The position numbers and the translations under genes were made by a program. 54,159 nt of DNA, from positions 1 to 54,159 of the forward strand of contig JAUHZF010000015.1 in NCBI GenBank assembly GCA_030426145.1, in the 5' to 3' direction. The stretch comes from Polyangia bacterium (GTDB taxonomy: Bacteria; Myxococcota_A; Polyangia; Polyangiales; Polyangiaceae). Below, in pieces: positions 25,412 through 34,565 of the stretch. Each line of letters begins with the position of its first letter. The first letter of the stretch is position 1. The notes under the pieces are model-generated. The model had not been told where the DNA came from and made no database searches. It saw only the letters and a program-made list of their open reading frames with translations.

Positions 25412-27016
25412 ATGCAGGCCCCGCCCATCTCGGACGGCGTGACGAGCGCCCTCCGCGACGAGGAGATCGCGCGGTCGCGCATGTTCTTCCGGATCCTCAT
25501 GGTGGTGTCCTTGCTCACCGCCGGCTTCATCCCCGCGCTCTCCGGGGCCCGTTGGCTGCGCATGGCCGCAGTGATCTTGTGCAGCACCGGGGCGATGGTC
25601 TGCGCCTTCGTGCTCACGGTGCTGCGTCAGCCCCATCGCTACACCGCGCGGTTCGCGACCGTGATCGGGGTGGGCATCGCGACGATCGGGGTGGCCGTCA
25701 TCTATTACATCGGCCCCTTCTCGGCCGGTGCGATGATCCTCACCCTCGGCCTCTACTTCTTCGGCTACAGCCGCATCGAGCCGGTGGCCTGGGGAACCTA
25801 CATCACGGTCGCGGTGCTCTACTTCGTGGTCTCGGCTGGCATCGCGAGTGGCCTGCTGCCCGACCTCTCGCTCTTCAATACCGAGACGGCGCAGCCCTTC
25901 ACGCGTTGGTTCCAAGTGCTGATGAGCCAGGTGATCTTCGGCTCCACCTTCTTCCTCGCCCGCAGCGGTCGGGACCAAGCGGAGAAGGCCTTGCAGAAGG
26001 TCTACAAGGCGCAGCTCAAGCTTCGGCAACGCGAGGCGCTGCTCCACGAAGCGCGTGGCGAGCTCGCTCGGGCCAACCGGCCGGGTGAGGGGCGGCACAG
26101 CGGCAGAGAAGTGCACGCGTTCATCGTCGGCGACCTCATCGGACGTGGCGCCATGGGCGAGGTCTACCGGGGACGCGACCGTGCGGGGCTCCCCGTGGCC
26201 ATCAAGTTCCTTCACCCCGACCTCATCGAGAACGAGAAGAAGGTGAAGCGATTCATCCGGGAAGCCGAGATCGCGGCCAAGGTCGAGAGCGATCACGTGC
26301 CCCGGATCTTCGCCACCGGATGGCTCGACGACGGCAAGACGCCCTACCTCGCGATGGAGCTTCTCGAGGGCCACGACCTCAGCTGGCACTTGCGGCGTAC
26401 GGGTCGCCTCGAGGTCGACGGTGTGGTCGAGCTGGTCGAGCACGTGGCCAAAGCCCTGGCCGATGTGCGCGACGCGGGGGTCGTGCATCGCGACCTCAAG
26501 CCGGCCAACGTCTTTCTCACCGATACGCTGCCTCGAACCTGGAAGGTGCTCGACTTCGGTCTCTCCAAGCTCAGCTGGTCGAGCGGCTCCCTGACGAAGA
26601 GCAACGCGGTCGGCACGCCCTCCTACATGTCGCCCGAGCAGGTGAAAGGGCCCGTCGTCGACCACCAGGCCGATCTCTACGCGCTCAGCGCCATCGCCTA
26701 CCGCGCCATCTGCGGGGTCCCTCCTTTCAGCGGCAACGAGATCGCCCACGTGCTCTACCGGGTCGTGCACGATCAGCCCACCGCGCCCGCAGAGCTGGCG
26801 ACGGTGCCCATCGACATCGAGCTCGTGCTCGCCATCGGCATGGCCAAGCGTCGCGAAGACCGGTTCGACCGCGTCGAGTCCTTCGCCAAGGCCATGCGCG
26901 ACGCCTACGAAGGGCGGCTCTCCGACGAGCTGCGCTCCCGGGGCTGGGCGCTGCTCAAGGCTCACCCTTGGGGTAGCCGCAGCAAGGTGCGTCGTGACGA
27001 GTCCGATGCAGCCTGA
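25412..27016 (+). CDS. Ser/Thr protein kinase with N-terminal membrane domain
   Basis: 534-residue kinase. The first 175 residues hold about six TM helices, followed by a short coiled-coil-like segment (about 188-222, AEKALQKVYKAQLKLRQREA). The kinase domain (about 237-500) is complete: GRGAMGEVY, VAIKFL, HRDLKPANVFL, DFGLSK and GTPSYMSPEQ. This is the mirror topology of the divergent kinase gene, whose membrane part is C-terminal. ATG at 25412 is chosen; GTG at 25406 is in frame. Its stop lies inside the next gene (23-base overlap), implying co-expression with the DUF218 protein. Confidence 0.9.
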   Translation: MQAPPISDGVTSALRDEEIARSRMFFRILMVVSLLTAGFIPALSGARWLRMAAVILCSTGAMVCAFVLTVLRQPHRYTARFATVIGVGIATIGVAVIYYIGPFSAGAMILTLGLYFFGYSRIEPVAWGTYITVAVLYFVVSAGIASGLLPDLSLFNTETAQPFTRWFQVLMSQVIFGSTFFLARSGRDQAEKALQKVYKAQLKLRQREALLHEARGELARANRPGEGRHSGREVHAFIVGDLIGRGAMGEVYRGRDRAGLPVAIKFLHPDLIENEKKVKRFIREAEIAAKVESDHVPRIFATGWLDDGKTPYLAMELLEGHDLSWHLRRTGRLEVDGVVELVEHVAKALADVRDAGVVHRDLKPANVFLTDTLPRTWKVLDFGLSKLSWSSGSLTKSNAVGTPSYMSPEQVKGPVVDHQADLYALSAIAYRAICGVPPFSGNEIAHVLYRVVHDQPTAPAELATVPIDIELVLAIGMAKRREDRFDRVESFAKAMRDAYEGRLSDELRSRGWALLKAHPWGSRSKVRRDESDAA

Positions 27017-27497
27017 GCCGAGGTTCGACACCATCGTGGTCTTGGGGTGTGGCGTCGAGCGGGACGGGCGCCCTTCGCCGGCCTTGCGTCGACGCCTCGC
27101 GCTCGCGGTTCGCGCCCATGACGCGCGATCCGACGTGCCCATCATCGTCAGTGGTGGCAAGCGCTACCCCGGAGGTTTCGTCGAGGCAGAGGTCATGCGC
27201 GACGTGCTCTTGGCTCGAGGACTCCCCGAGGCGCTGCTGCGCTCGGAGGCGCGTAGCCTGTCGACGCGGGAGAATGCGACCTACACGGCCCGGCTGCTCG
27301 ATGGTTCCGAGGTCGCCCTCCTCGCCACCTGCAGCTGGCACCTTCCTCGGGCCCTGGCGTGTTTTCGGCGCCTCGGGGTGGACGCAGTGCCGCCACCGCG
27401 ATCATGGTGGAACACCCCACCGCCGACGCCTTCTGCGCGGGCGCGTGAGGCCTTGAGTCGATGCCTCGATTGGTCCATCACCCGCTTCGGCCGATGA
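26994..27497 (+). CDS. DUF218/YdcF-like protein
   Basis: 167-residue soluble protein of the DUF218 (SanA/ElyC/YdcF) fold. It begins with a hydrophobic beta strand FDTIVVLGCGV and has the conserved VSGGKRYPGGFVEAEVMRDVLLARGLPE region and SLSTRENATYTARLL, then LLATCSWHLPRAL. Related proteins are linked to envelope or vancomycin-type stress, but biochemical activity is not established. GTG at 26994 or ATG at 27006 could be the start; both lie inside the end of the upstream kinase gene. Its stop overlaps the next start as ATGA. The absence of a TM anchor is unusual for the SanA branch. Confidence 0.82.
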   Translation: MTSPMQPEPRFDTIVVLGCGVERDGRPSPALRRRLALAVRAHDARSDVPIIVSGGKRYPGGFVEAEVMRDVLLARGLPEALLRSEARSLSTRENATYTARLLDGSEVALLATCSWHLPRALACFRRLGVDAVPPPRSWWNTPPPTPSARAREALSRCLDWSITRFGR

Positions 27498-29671
27498 GCT
27501 CACGATCGATCTACATCGCCCTGCTGCTCGGAGCGCTCGGGTGTGGCCAATCCGGAGCCACCCGTGGTGCCCCTACCGCCACGGCCACGGCCTCTGCCAC
27601 CGCTGCCGCGACGGATGACCGCACGGCGGCCCTGCTGCGCGCCGAGGCGACCCGCGACCCATCGGCGATCACCAACGAGGATCTCCAGCGTCGCGACCCA
27701 GCGGTGCGGCGCGCGGCCATGCGGGCGCTGGCCCGCATGCGTGAGCCCGAGCTGCGACCCAAGCTCCAGCGTGGTCTGCGCGACGAGGACGCGGAGGTGC
27801 GCGCCTGGGCGGCCTATGGGCTCGGCGATGTCTGCGACGGGGCGCGGGAGGCCACCGTGCGAGCCATCGTGGCCGCGGCCGTGGCCCAGAAGACCTCGGA
27901 ACCCGAAGAAGGCGAGCTGTCCCCGACCCAGGCGATGGCCCGCGCCCTCGGGCGCTGCGGCACGGCTTCGGCGGAAGCGACCCTCGTCGCGTGGCTGGAT
28001 GGCAGGCATGCCGCTGCCGCCATCGATGCCCTCGGCGACATCGCCCGAAACAAGAAGCGACTGCGCGAAGAGACCTACGTCGCGCTCCTCCAGCACGCCG
28101 AAGGTGACGCCGAGCACCCTCCTCAGGGTCACGCGCTCTACCCCCTCGGCAAGGTGCAGTTCCTCACGCCGAGCGTCATCGAGCGGGCCCAGAAGGTGGC
28201 GAGCGCACGCCTCGACGACGAGAAGGTCGATGGTCCCACCGCGAGCTATGCGCTGCTCACCCTCGCCCGATGTGGTGACGAAGCGCTGCCCGCGCTGGTT
28301 GCGGCCATGAACAAGAGCACGTTGCCCGTGGTCGCCCGTCTCGAGGCGATCGACGCGATGACGCGCTTCGCCGATGCCGGTCAGCGCGCGCTCGGCAAGA
28401 CCCTCGTGGCCATGGTCCCGGGCACCAAGACCATGGTCGCGGCCGCGAGTCCCCCCGAGGCTTTGCATCTCCCGCTCGCGGTCATGTCGCGCTTGCGGCG
28501 GATCAGGGAGGCCAAGCCGGCGCTCGAAGAGCTCGCGGCCCTGCCCGCGCCCGAGGGGGCCACGGAGGCTCAGAAGCGTCGCGTCTCGCTCTTGCGCTGT
28601 CGTGCCGCGCACCTGCTGGTCGAGCGCAACTACGACGACCCCAAGCTGAAGGGCTGTGACCTGCTCGGGGAGAAAGACGCCAAGGACCCCGTGAGCACGC
28701 TCATCGGGGGACAGGCCAGGCTCGAGGCCATCGGGATCGATGCGGTGAAGCTCACGGGCCCGCGACTCGAGGCATGGAAGACCTACGCCAACGGCGGCGT
28801 GCCCGCGCTGCGCGCCCTCGCCATCCAACAGCTTCTGGTGCACGACGAGGTCGCCGACAGCGCGAAGGTCCTGCACGCTGCCCTCACCTCGGATGCACCT
28901 GGCGTGGTCGCGGCGGCGGCGGAGGTCATCGCCCAGCGTCCCGCGCGGGTGGGCGGGGTCGAAAAGCTCGACCCCGCGGTGAAAGAAGCCCTCTTGAAAG
29001 GACTCGAAGGCCAGGGGGCCGCGGCCGATCAGGAGGCGCTCGGTGCCCTCGTCGACACGGTGAGCAAGCTCGGCATCACCGAAGCCAAACCGACCTTCGT
29101 CAAGCTCTGCGGCTCTCCGTGGCCGGCGCTTCGGGAGCATGCCCAAGCCGCCCTGAAGCGCCTCGCGGGCAAGGACGGCGTCGTACCGACCTGCCGCGCC
29201 ACGGCGCCGCGGGAGGCGCCCCCCGAGCTCGACGCCCCTCCGGTCACGGGGCCGGTGATCCTCGTCTTCAGCACCAGTGTCGGCGAGCTGTCGATGAAGC
29301 TGGACCCGCGGTTCGCGCCCCTCACCGTGCGGCGCGTCGTCTCGCTCGTGGAGAACGACTACTACGACGGCATGGTCGTGCATCGTGTGGTGCCGGGCTT
29401 CGTGGCGCAGTTCGGCTCCCCCACCGGTGACGGCTACGGCGGGGTGAAGGGGCTGCCCGCTTTGCCTTGCGAGACCTCGCCGTTGCGCTTCGATGCCATG
29501 CGGGTCGGGGTCGCCCTCGCCGGCCGCGACACGGGGTCGAGCCAGCTCTTCGTCACCCTGGCCCCCAAGCCGCACCTCGACGGCGCCTACGCCTGGCTCG
29601 GGTCGGCCGACGGAGCGTGGGGCAGCCTGATGCCCGGCGACACCATCGACGACGTGAAGATCAGCCCCTGA
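27494..29671 (+). CDS. HEAT-repeat lipoprotein fused to cyclophilin-type prolyl isomerase
   Basis: 725-residue predicted lipoprotein (lipobox LGALGC, Cys 17). Residues 50-560 are Ala/Leu/Arg-rich helical HEAT/ARM-like repeats, for example VRRAAMRALARM and VRAWAAYGLGDV. The last 130 residues are a cyclophilin domain. The signature is VHRVVPGFVAQFGSPTGDG with the catalytic Arg, then SSQLFVTLAPKPHLDGAYAWLG. It should act in the periplasm or on the outer membrane as a protein-folding or scaffolding factor. It overlaps the DUF218 gene by ATGA and its end overlaps the convergent GH57 gene by 11 bases. Confidence 0.85.
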   Translation: MSSRSIYIALLLGALGCGQSGATRGAPTATATASATAAATDDRTAALLRAEATRDPSAITNEDLQRRDPAVRRAAMRALARMREPELRPKLQRGLRDEDAEVRAWAAYGLGDVCDGAREATVRAIVAAAVAQKTSEPEEGELSPTQAMARALGRCGTASAEATLVAWLDGRHAAAAIDALGDIARNKKRLREETYVALLQHAEGDAEHPPQGHALYPLGKVQFLTPSVIERAQKVASARLDDEKVDGPTASYALLTLARCGDEALPALVAAMNKSTLPVVARLEAIDAMTRFADAGQRALGKTLVAMVPGTKTMVAAASPPEALHLPLAVMSRLRRIREAKPALEELAALPAPEGATEAQKRRVSLLRCRAAHLLVERNYDDPKLKGCDLLGEKDAKDPVSTLIGGQARLEAIGIDAVKLTGPRLEAWKTYANGGVPALRALAIQQLLVHDEVADSAKVLHAALTSDAPGVVAAAAEVIAQRPARVGGVEKLDPAVKEALLKGLEGQGAAADQEALGALVDTVSKLGITEAKPTFVKLCGSPWPALREHAQAALKRLAGKDGVVPTCRATAPREAPPELDAPPVTGPVILVFSTSVGELSMKLDPRFAPLTVRRVVSLVENDYYDGMVVHRVVPGFVAQFGSPTGDGYGGVKGLPALPCETSPLRFDAMRVGVALAGRDTGSSQLFVTLAPKPHLDGAYAWLGSADGAWGSLMPGDTIDDVKISP

Positions 29672-31091
29672 ACGGCGCGCGAAGCGCTTCGCCGCGAAGG
29701 TCGCTCAAGAAGCCTCCCCGCGACGGATCCGGCAGGCCCGAAGCGTCGCCTCCGGCCGCCGCAAGCCCCTCGCGTACGCCGCGTCGGTGGCGAGCGATGC
29801 GCGCGCGCGCGTAGTCGGACGCGCTGCCGTCTTCGAGGGCGAAGGCCCAATCGCTGGCTTGCAGCAGGAGCCCGTGGCGCAAGGCGTGGTCGACGCCGCG
29901 GGACGCGGGGCTGTCCTCGTCTTCCGCGGCGATCCCTGCCACTGCGCGGTGGAGCTGACGGGCCGTGCCGTGGATGTCACGCCAGAGGTGGGCGGTATGG
30001 GGGCCGACCCAAACCCCGTTGTCACCACCCCGTCCCCAGCTCGACGCCTCGGGGCATACCTCGCCCTCGGGCTCGAGCGCGGACACGGTGACGGGCGACA
30101 ATCTGGGGTGACCGCTCAAGCCGGCGAGGACCTCCCGCAAGAACACCGGCCCTTCGAACCACCAATGGCCGAAGAGCTCGGCGTCGTAGGCGGTGACCAA
30201 GGACCTACGCCCACGCCGCGCCTCCGCGTCGAGCCATTGCACGAAGTCGGCCGCGTCGCGCTTCGCCTGCACTTCGGCCTCACGCGACCGATAGGGTGAG
30301 CCGTCGATGGCGTGCAGCTTGAGCCCGGTCATGGTCCCGCGGCCGAAAGGACCCGCCTCGCGGTCGTGGCCGAGGTCGCGGTGAAACTCTCTGTAGAGCG
30401 GGTGGCGAGGGTAGCCATGCTCGCGCGACCACACCCGGTGCGAGGCTTCGAGATGCCGCGGCCACAGCACGAGGCCGTCCGCCGTCGTACCGCCGGCTTC
30501 GACGGCATGTGCATCGACCACCGTCAGTTTCGCGTCTTTGGCCACCCGTCGCGCCACCCGCGCGTCGATCCCACACTCCGGAAGCCAGAACCCAGCCGGG
30601 GCGCGGCCGAGGGCATCGGTGAAGACCCGCTGACCCAGTCGTACCTGGGCCTCGACGGTGCCCTCGAGCACGGCCAAGCCAGGCAGAAATCCATGGGTCA
30701 CGCCCGTCGTCCACAGCTCGACGTCACCTTTGTCCCACGCCCGCCCGAGGCGGCCGACCACGTCGCCGCGATGGTGGAGCCACCTCGTGCGCGCGCCCGC
30801 GATGCGGCGCGCGTAGAACGTCCCTGCGTCGCCGGTGTGGTCGCGATGGGCTTCGTTGAGCTCGTCGAGCGCATCGAGGTGTGCCTCGAACCGACTGCGC
30901 AGGACACCATCGCGCAGCATCTCGATGAGGGGCGGCGAGAGCGAGATCGTCAGCGGCCCCTCTTCGATCACCTCGAGCAGGGGCAGATAGCAGGTCCAGA
31001 GCGCATCGTGGAACCAGCGCTCCTCCACCGTCCATGGCGCCTCGGCACGGACGTAAGGGAGATGCGCGTGGAGAACGATCGCGACCTGCAC
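29661..31091 (-). CDS. GH57 family alpha-glucan (branching) enzyme
   Basis: 476-residue glycoside hydrolase of family 57. It begins with the family's first conserved block, LHAHLPYVR. The nucleophile Glu lies in GFWLPECGI (about residue 180) and the acid/base Asp in TAYDAELFGHWWFEG (about residue 300). GH57 enzymes of this kind form alpha-1,6 branches in glycogen-like glucans; some are amylases, so branching is likely but not certain. It starts two bases after the hemC stop, at the end of a long minus-strand run, and its 3' end overlaps the HEAT/cyclophilin gene by 11 bases. No other glycogen genes are nearby except the sugar-phosphate mutase upstream. Confidence 0.85.
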   Translation of the reverse strand: MQVAIVLHAHLPYVRAEAPWTVEERWFHDALWTCYLPLLEVIEEGPLTISLSPPLIEMLRDGVLRSRFEAHLDALDELNEAHRDHTGDAGTFYARRIAGARTRWLHHRGDVVGRLGRAWDKGDVELWTTGVTHGFLPGLAVLEGTVEAQVRLGQRVFTDALGRAPAGFWLPECGIDARVARRVAKDAKLTVVDAHAVEAGGTTADGLVLWPRHLEASHRVWSREHGYPRHPLYREFHRDLGHDREAGPFGRGTMTGLKLHAIDGSPYRSREAEVQAKRDAADFVQWLDAEARRGRRSLVTAYDAELFGHWWFEGPVFLREVLAGLSGHPRLSPVTVSALEPEGEVCPEASSWGRGGDNGVWVGPHTAHLWRDIHGTARQLHRAVAGIAAEDEDSPASRGVDHALRHGLLLQASDWAFALEDGSASDYARARIARHRRGVREGLAAAGGDASGLPDPSRGGFLSDLRGEALRAPFRG

Positions 31092-31093
31092 GA

Positions 31094-31987
31094 CTACCGC
31101 AGCTCGGCCCCGAGATCGCGACCGGCTCGCTCGGCGTCATCGGCATCGAAGTTGGTGCGACGCTCGCCGAAGCGGGGGTTGCTACCGTCGGGGTCGGCGA
31201 CCATCGCGCGCAGGTAGAGCCCGCCGTCCGCGGTCTTCTCGGCGTAGGCGGCCACCGGCAGCTGGCAACTTCCGCCGACCGCGTCCATGAAGGCGCGCTC
31301 GCCCACCACCCGAACACGGGTCTCGGCATCATCGGTGCGCAGCAGCCGCTCTTCCACGTGGGCGTCGACCGTGCGGCACTCGATGCCGAGCGCCCCCTGA
31401 CCCACGGCGGGGAGCATGACCTCGGGCGCGAGCACCTCGGTCGCGCGCTCGCCCATGTCGAGTCGCCGCAGACCCGCATAGGCCAAGACGATGGCGTCGA
31501 CCTGGCCCTCCTCCAGCTTGCGCAGCCGCGTATCGACGTTGCCGCGGAGCGGTCCGATATCGAGGTCGGGCCGCGCCTTCAGCAGGTAGCACTTCCGCCG
31601 CAGGCTCGAGGTGCCCACCTTGGCCCCCTGGGGCAAGTCGGCCAGCTTGGCGCCGTCACGGGTCACGATGACATCGCGCGGATCTTCACGCGGGGGAATG
31701 GCGGCCAGTTTGAGCTTGGGCGCGAGCTGCGCTGGCACGTCTTTGATCGAATGCACGGCGAAGTCGGCTTGTCCCGCAAGGAGCGCCTCTTCGATCTCCT
31801 TGATGAAGAGCCCCTTGCCGCCCACCTCTTGAAGCGACCGGTCCTGGATCTTGTCGCCGGAGGTCACGACGTGCAGCTCTTCGACGGTCATCTCGTCGGG
31901 CTGAGCGTCGCAGAGCGAGCGGGCGTAGGCCCGAGCCTGGGCGAGGGCGAGCTTACTGCGGCGGGTGGCGAGGGTGAGCGTGGTCAT
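31094..31987 (-). CDS. hemC: Hydroxymethylbilane synthase (porphobilinogen deaminase)
   Basis: Polymerises four porphobilinogen molecules to hydroxymethylbilane in heme synthesis. The 297-residue product shows LATRRSKLALAQA, HVVTSGDKIQDRSLQEVGGKGLFIKEIEEALL, HSIKDVPAQL, GTSSLRRKCYL and RGNVDTRL in the expected order. The dipyrromethane-cofactor Cys is in GGSCQLPVAAYA (about residue 240). ATG at 31987 places the first 35 bases inside the 3' end of hemA, so translation is probably coupled. The upstream in-frame sequence is hemA shadow. Confidence 0.95.
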   Translation of the reverse strand: MTTLTLATRRSKLALAQARAYARSLCDAQPDEMTVEELHVVTSGDKIQDRSLQEVGGKGLFIKEIEEALLAGQADFAVHSIKDVPAQLAPKLKLAAIPPREDPRDVIVTRDGAKLADLPQGAKVGTSSLRRKCYLLKARPDLDIGPLRGNVDTRLRKLEEGQVDAIVLAYAGLRRLDMGERATEVLAPEVMLPAVGQGALGIECRTVDAHVEERLLRTDDAETRVRVVGERAFMDAVGGSCQLPVAAYAEKTADGGLYLRAMVADPDGSNPRFGERRTNFDADDAERAGRDLGAELR

Positions 31988-33302
31988 CGGGCGGTGGCTC
32001 TTCGTCGGCGTCCTGCGAATCATCGGGACGCGGGTTGGAGGACACGACTTCGGCGTCGAGCTCGAAGAGGTGGGCCACCAGCGAGGCCACCTCACCCGAG
32101 CGGGTGTCGGTGGCCAGCTCCTTCAATCGCCTGGTCGGTGCGTGGAGGAGCTTGTTCACGGCAGCGTCGATCATCTTGGACAGGGCCTTGCGGTCGTCGT
32201 CCGAGAGGTGCTTGAGCCGCCCCTTGTAGCTGCGGTCGAGCTCTGAGGCCAAGGTCTCCCGAGTCCGCGTCCGCAGGGCGACGATGACCGGCTTCATCGC
32301 TTGTTGAGATCGCCGCTCCTCGAAGAGATTCACCTCGCGCTGCACGATGCGCTCGGCGAGCTCGGCTTCGGTCTTTCGACCGGCGAGGGTCTGGGTGACG
32401 ACCTGCGACAGATCGTCGATGTCGTAGAGGTAGACGTTCTCGAGGTCGTTGACCCGCGGGTCGACGTCGCGCGGCACCGCGATGTCGATGAGGAAGAGGC
32501 TTCGACCACGACGCTGGCGACGGATCGACTTGAGCTGCTTCTTCGTGATCACGTGGGACGGGCTCGCAGTGGAGCTGACCACGATGTCGGCACGGACGAG
32601 GCAATCGGTGAGGGTGTCCCACGCCGCCGGCTCACCCCCGACGTCCTCGGCCAGACGCTCGGCTCGACTCGCGCTGCGGTTGACCACGAGCACCCGGGCG
32701 CCCGCCCGGGCGAGGAGCTTGGCCGCGCTCTCGGCCATCTCGCCCGCACCGACCATGAGGGCGGTCGCCCCCTCGAAGGCGTCGAAGATCTGCCGCGCGA
32801 GGTCGACGGCCACGCTGGGCACCGAGACCTGGCCGGCACCGACGTTGGTCTCGGTGCGAACCTTCTTTGCCGCGCTCAAGGCGCTACGCATGACTTGGTT
32901 CAAGGTCGGGCCGACTGCCTTGCAGTTCTCGGCGCGCCGAATGGCATCCTTGAGCTGCCCCAGGATCTGCGGCTCGCCGAGCACCATCGAGTCGAGCGAT
33001 GCAGCCACCCGAAAGAGGTGCTGCACCGCCGCCTCGTTGTGGTGAGCCCAGAGGTAGGGCACCACCTCGCGCCCGCCGATCTCGGAGATGAAGCGCGTAA
33101 CGGCGCGCTCGGCGTCGACCGTATCGCCGCTGGGGGCGATGTAGAGCTCGACGCGATTGCACGTCGAGAGCAGCACCGCCTCACTGATCTCGGGAAACTG
33201 TCGCAGTCGAACGAGCGCGCCTTCCACCTCCTTGGGTGGAATCGCCACGCGCTCTCTCACCTCGATGGGCGCGGTTCGATGCGACAGTCCAACGACGAGC
33301 AT
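31953..33302 (-). CDS. hemA: Glutamyl-tRNA reductase
   Basis: NADPH-dependent reductase making glutamate-1-semialdehyde from glutamyl-tRNA, the first committed step of C5-pathway heme synthesis. 449 residues: VGLSHRTAPIEVRE at the start, catalytic Cys in LLSTCNRVELY (about residue 48), the SMVLGEPQILGQLKDA block, a Rossmann GAGEMAESAAKLLARAG, and the C-terminal dimerisation helix region. The last 25 residues are a hydrophilic Asp/Pro/His-rich tail that overlaps hemC by 35 bases. A HemX/CcsA-like gene lies immediately upstream in the same orientation, a common pairing. Confidence 0.96.
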   Translation of the reverse strand: MLVVGLSHRTAPIEVRERVAIPPKEVEGALVRLRQFPEISEAVLLSTCNRVELYIAPSGDTVDAERAVTRFISEIGGREVVPYLWAHHNEAAVQHLFRVAASLDSMVLGEPQILGQLKDAIRRAENCKAVGPTLNQVMRSALSAAKKVRTETNVGAGQVSVPSVAVDLARQIFDAFEGATALMVGAGEMAESAAKLLARAGARVLVVNRSASRAERLAEDVGGEPAAWDTLTDCLVRADIVVSSTASPSHVITKKQLKSIRRQRRGRSLFLIDIAVPRDVDPRVNDLENVYLYDIDDLSQVVTQTLAGRKTEAELAERIVQREVNLFEERRSQQAMKPVIVALRTRTRETLASELDRSYKGRLKHLSDDDRKALSKMIDAAVNKLLHAPTRRLKELATDTRSGEVASLVAHLFELDAEVVSSNPRPDDSQDADEEPPPDDHAHPRHPPQ

Positions 33303-33316
33303 AGACGTTAGAAAGA

Positions 33317-34138
33317 TCAGCCCGCCGCGACGACCGGGCGGAGAAGGTAGAAGCTGAGCATGACGACTTCGCAGATGAAGCCCGCCACCGCTCCGTAAGC
33401 GGCACGGCGCCCGCGCCAGCCGGCAGCACCGCGCAGGATGAGGATCGAGGCGATGAGCAGCCAGGTGCCGTAGCCGACGATGGTGCGGATGACCATGTCG
33501 GGCGACCCGAGCTCGAGCTCACGTGCCCACACGGTGCCCGAGCCGACCCCAATGGTGAGCAGGGGGAAACCGAGAATGAGAAAGCGATGGATCGCCTTGT
33601 CGAGCGAGTCGAGGGCGGGAAGGTTGCCCTTCTTGGCGAGGAGCAGCTTCTTCTTCTTCAGCCGTCGTTCCTGAATCAGGTACATGATGGCCGCCCCACA
33701 CGCGAGCAGGAACAGGGCGACGCCGACCAGGTTCGCGAAGACGTGAAACCCGGTGAACGCGATGGGCAGCGCCGAGGTGTCGGCGCTCGTGCCGAGGAAG
33801 AAGGTGCCGAGGGTGACCATCAACCCGACCGGCGCCACGATGATCCCGAGGGCGTTCACCTTGAACCTGCGCCGCGCGAACAGGTAGGTGATGGTGGCGA
33901 TGAGGGACGCGATGGACAGCAGGAAGTGCAAGCTGTGCACCGGGCAGACCTTCGCCACGAAGCTCGCGATGAGCACGTAGGTGAAATGACCGAGCCCCGC
34001 GACCCCGAGGAAGACCGGGGCCCACCGAGTGCGCGCCGCGACCTCCTCTCCGGCTGCCACGTCCAGATAGAACAAGGTACTGGCGGCGGCGTAGAGGAGC
34101 ACGGCGACGCCGAAGGAGGCGAGGCTGAGGGCGCTCAT
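33317..34138 (-). CDS. HemX/CcsA-like cytochrome c assembly-family membrane protein
   Basis: 273-residue protein with about eight predicted TM helices spread over its whole length. It belongs by appearance to the CcmC/CcsA/HemX superfamily: paired His in short loops (GLGHFTYV, VCPVHSLHF, TGFHVFANL) and a degenerate tryptophan-rich loop near VWARELELGSP. The canonical WWD heme-handling motif is not intact. HemX-type proteins lie upstream of hemA in several bacteria and influence GtrR level; that role is inferred from position, 14 bases before hemA. Confidence 0.8.
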   Translation of the reverse strand: MSALSLASFGVAVLLYAAASTLFYLDVAAGEEVAARTRWAPVFLGVAGLGHFTYVLIASFVAKVCPVHSLHFLLSIASLIATITYLFARRRFKVNALGIIVAPVGLMVTLGTFFLGTSADTSALPIAFTGFHVFANLVGVALFLLACGAAIMYLIQERRLKKKKLLLAKKGNLPALDSLDKAIHRFLILGFPLLTIGVGSGTVWARELELGSPDMVIRTIVGYGTWLLIASILILRGAAGWRGRRAAYGAVAGFICEVVMLSFYLLRPVVAAG

Positions 34139-34187
34139 GGCGATGGGGCTAGCTTAGCCGATAGCGCGGACAAAGCCCCGTGACCTG

Positions 34188-34565
34188 TCACCCGAGCGCG
34201 TCACGCAGCTCTTCGAGCTCCGACAGCTGGGTGAGGGCGGCGGCTTCGTCGGTCTCTTCGGGAGGCTCGCCGGCTGGCGACGCCAGCAGACCGGGCACCA
34301 CGTCGTAGGCCGAGTCTTCGATGATCATGGAATTGCCCAAGATCTCGGCCGCGTGGCTTTCGACCAGCTTCTCGGTGGGCGAGACCCGACCGATGAGGCC
34401 CCGCGGGTCTTCGCCCGTGGTGACCTCTTCGAGGATACGAACCGCCTCCTGGACCGAGTAGCGGAAGCCCTCCTGGGTGAGCACGAGCTCCTCGCCCTCG
34501 ACGTCGACCCTTTCGAGCGCGACCAGGATGTCCAGCACGTCTTGCGGGAAGAAGACCTTGTTCAT
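34188..34565 (-). CDS. Hypothetical acidic protein coupled to pssA
   Basis: 125-residue soluble acidic protein with no signal peptide or TM helix. The N-terminal half is mixed alpha/beta (NKVFFPQDVLDILVALERV, LTQEGFRYSVQEAVRILEEV). A conserved-looking GLIGRVSPTEKL follows, then a Glu/Pro/Ala-rich C-terminus. ATG at 34565 overlaps the pssA stop by four bases (ATGA), so it is expressed with pssA. I do not recognise a family. Confidence 0.75.
   Translation of the reverse strand: MNKVFFPQDVLDILVALERVDVEGEELVLTQEGFRYSVQEAVRILEEVTTGEDPRGLIGRVSPTEKLVESHAAEILGNSMIIEDSAYDVVPGLLASPAGEPPEETDEAAALTQLSELEELRDALG

Noticed and set aside
25390..26088. Alternative 232-codon frame starting with ATG at 25390
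   Set aside because: It is a frame-shifted reading of the membrane kinase gene; the product is Arg/His-rich without motifs, whereas the chosen frame gives TM helices and a complete kinase domain.
27500..29575. Minus-strand 691-codon open frame
   Set aside because: It is antisense to the HEAT/cyclophilin gene; there are no motifs and no ribosome-binding site.
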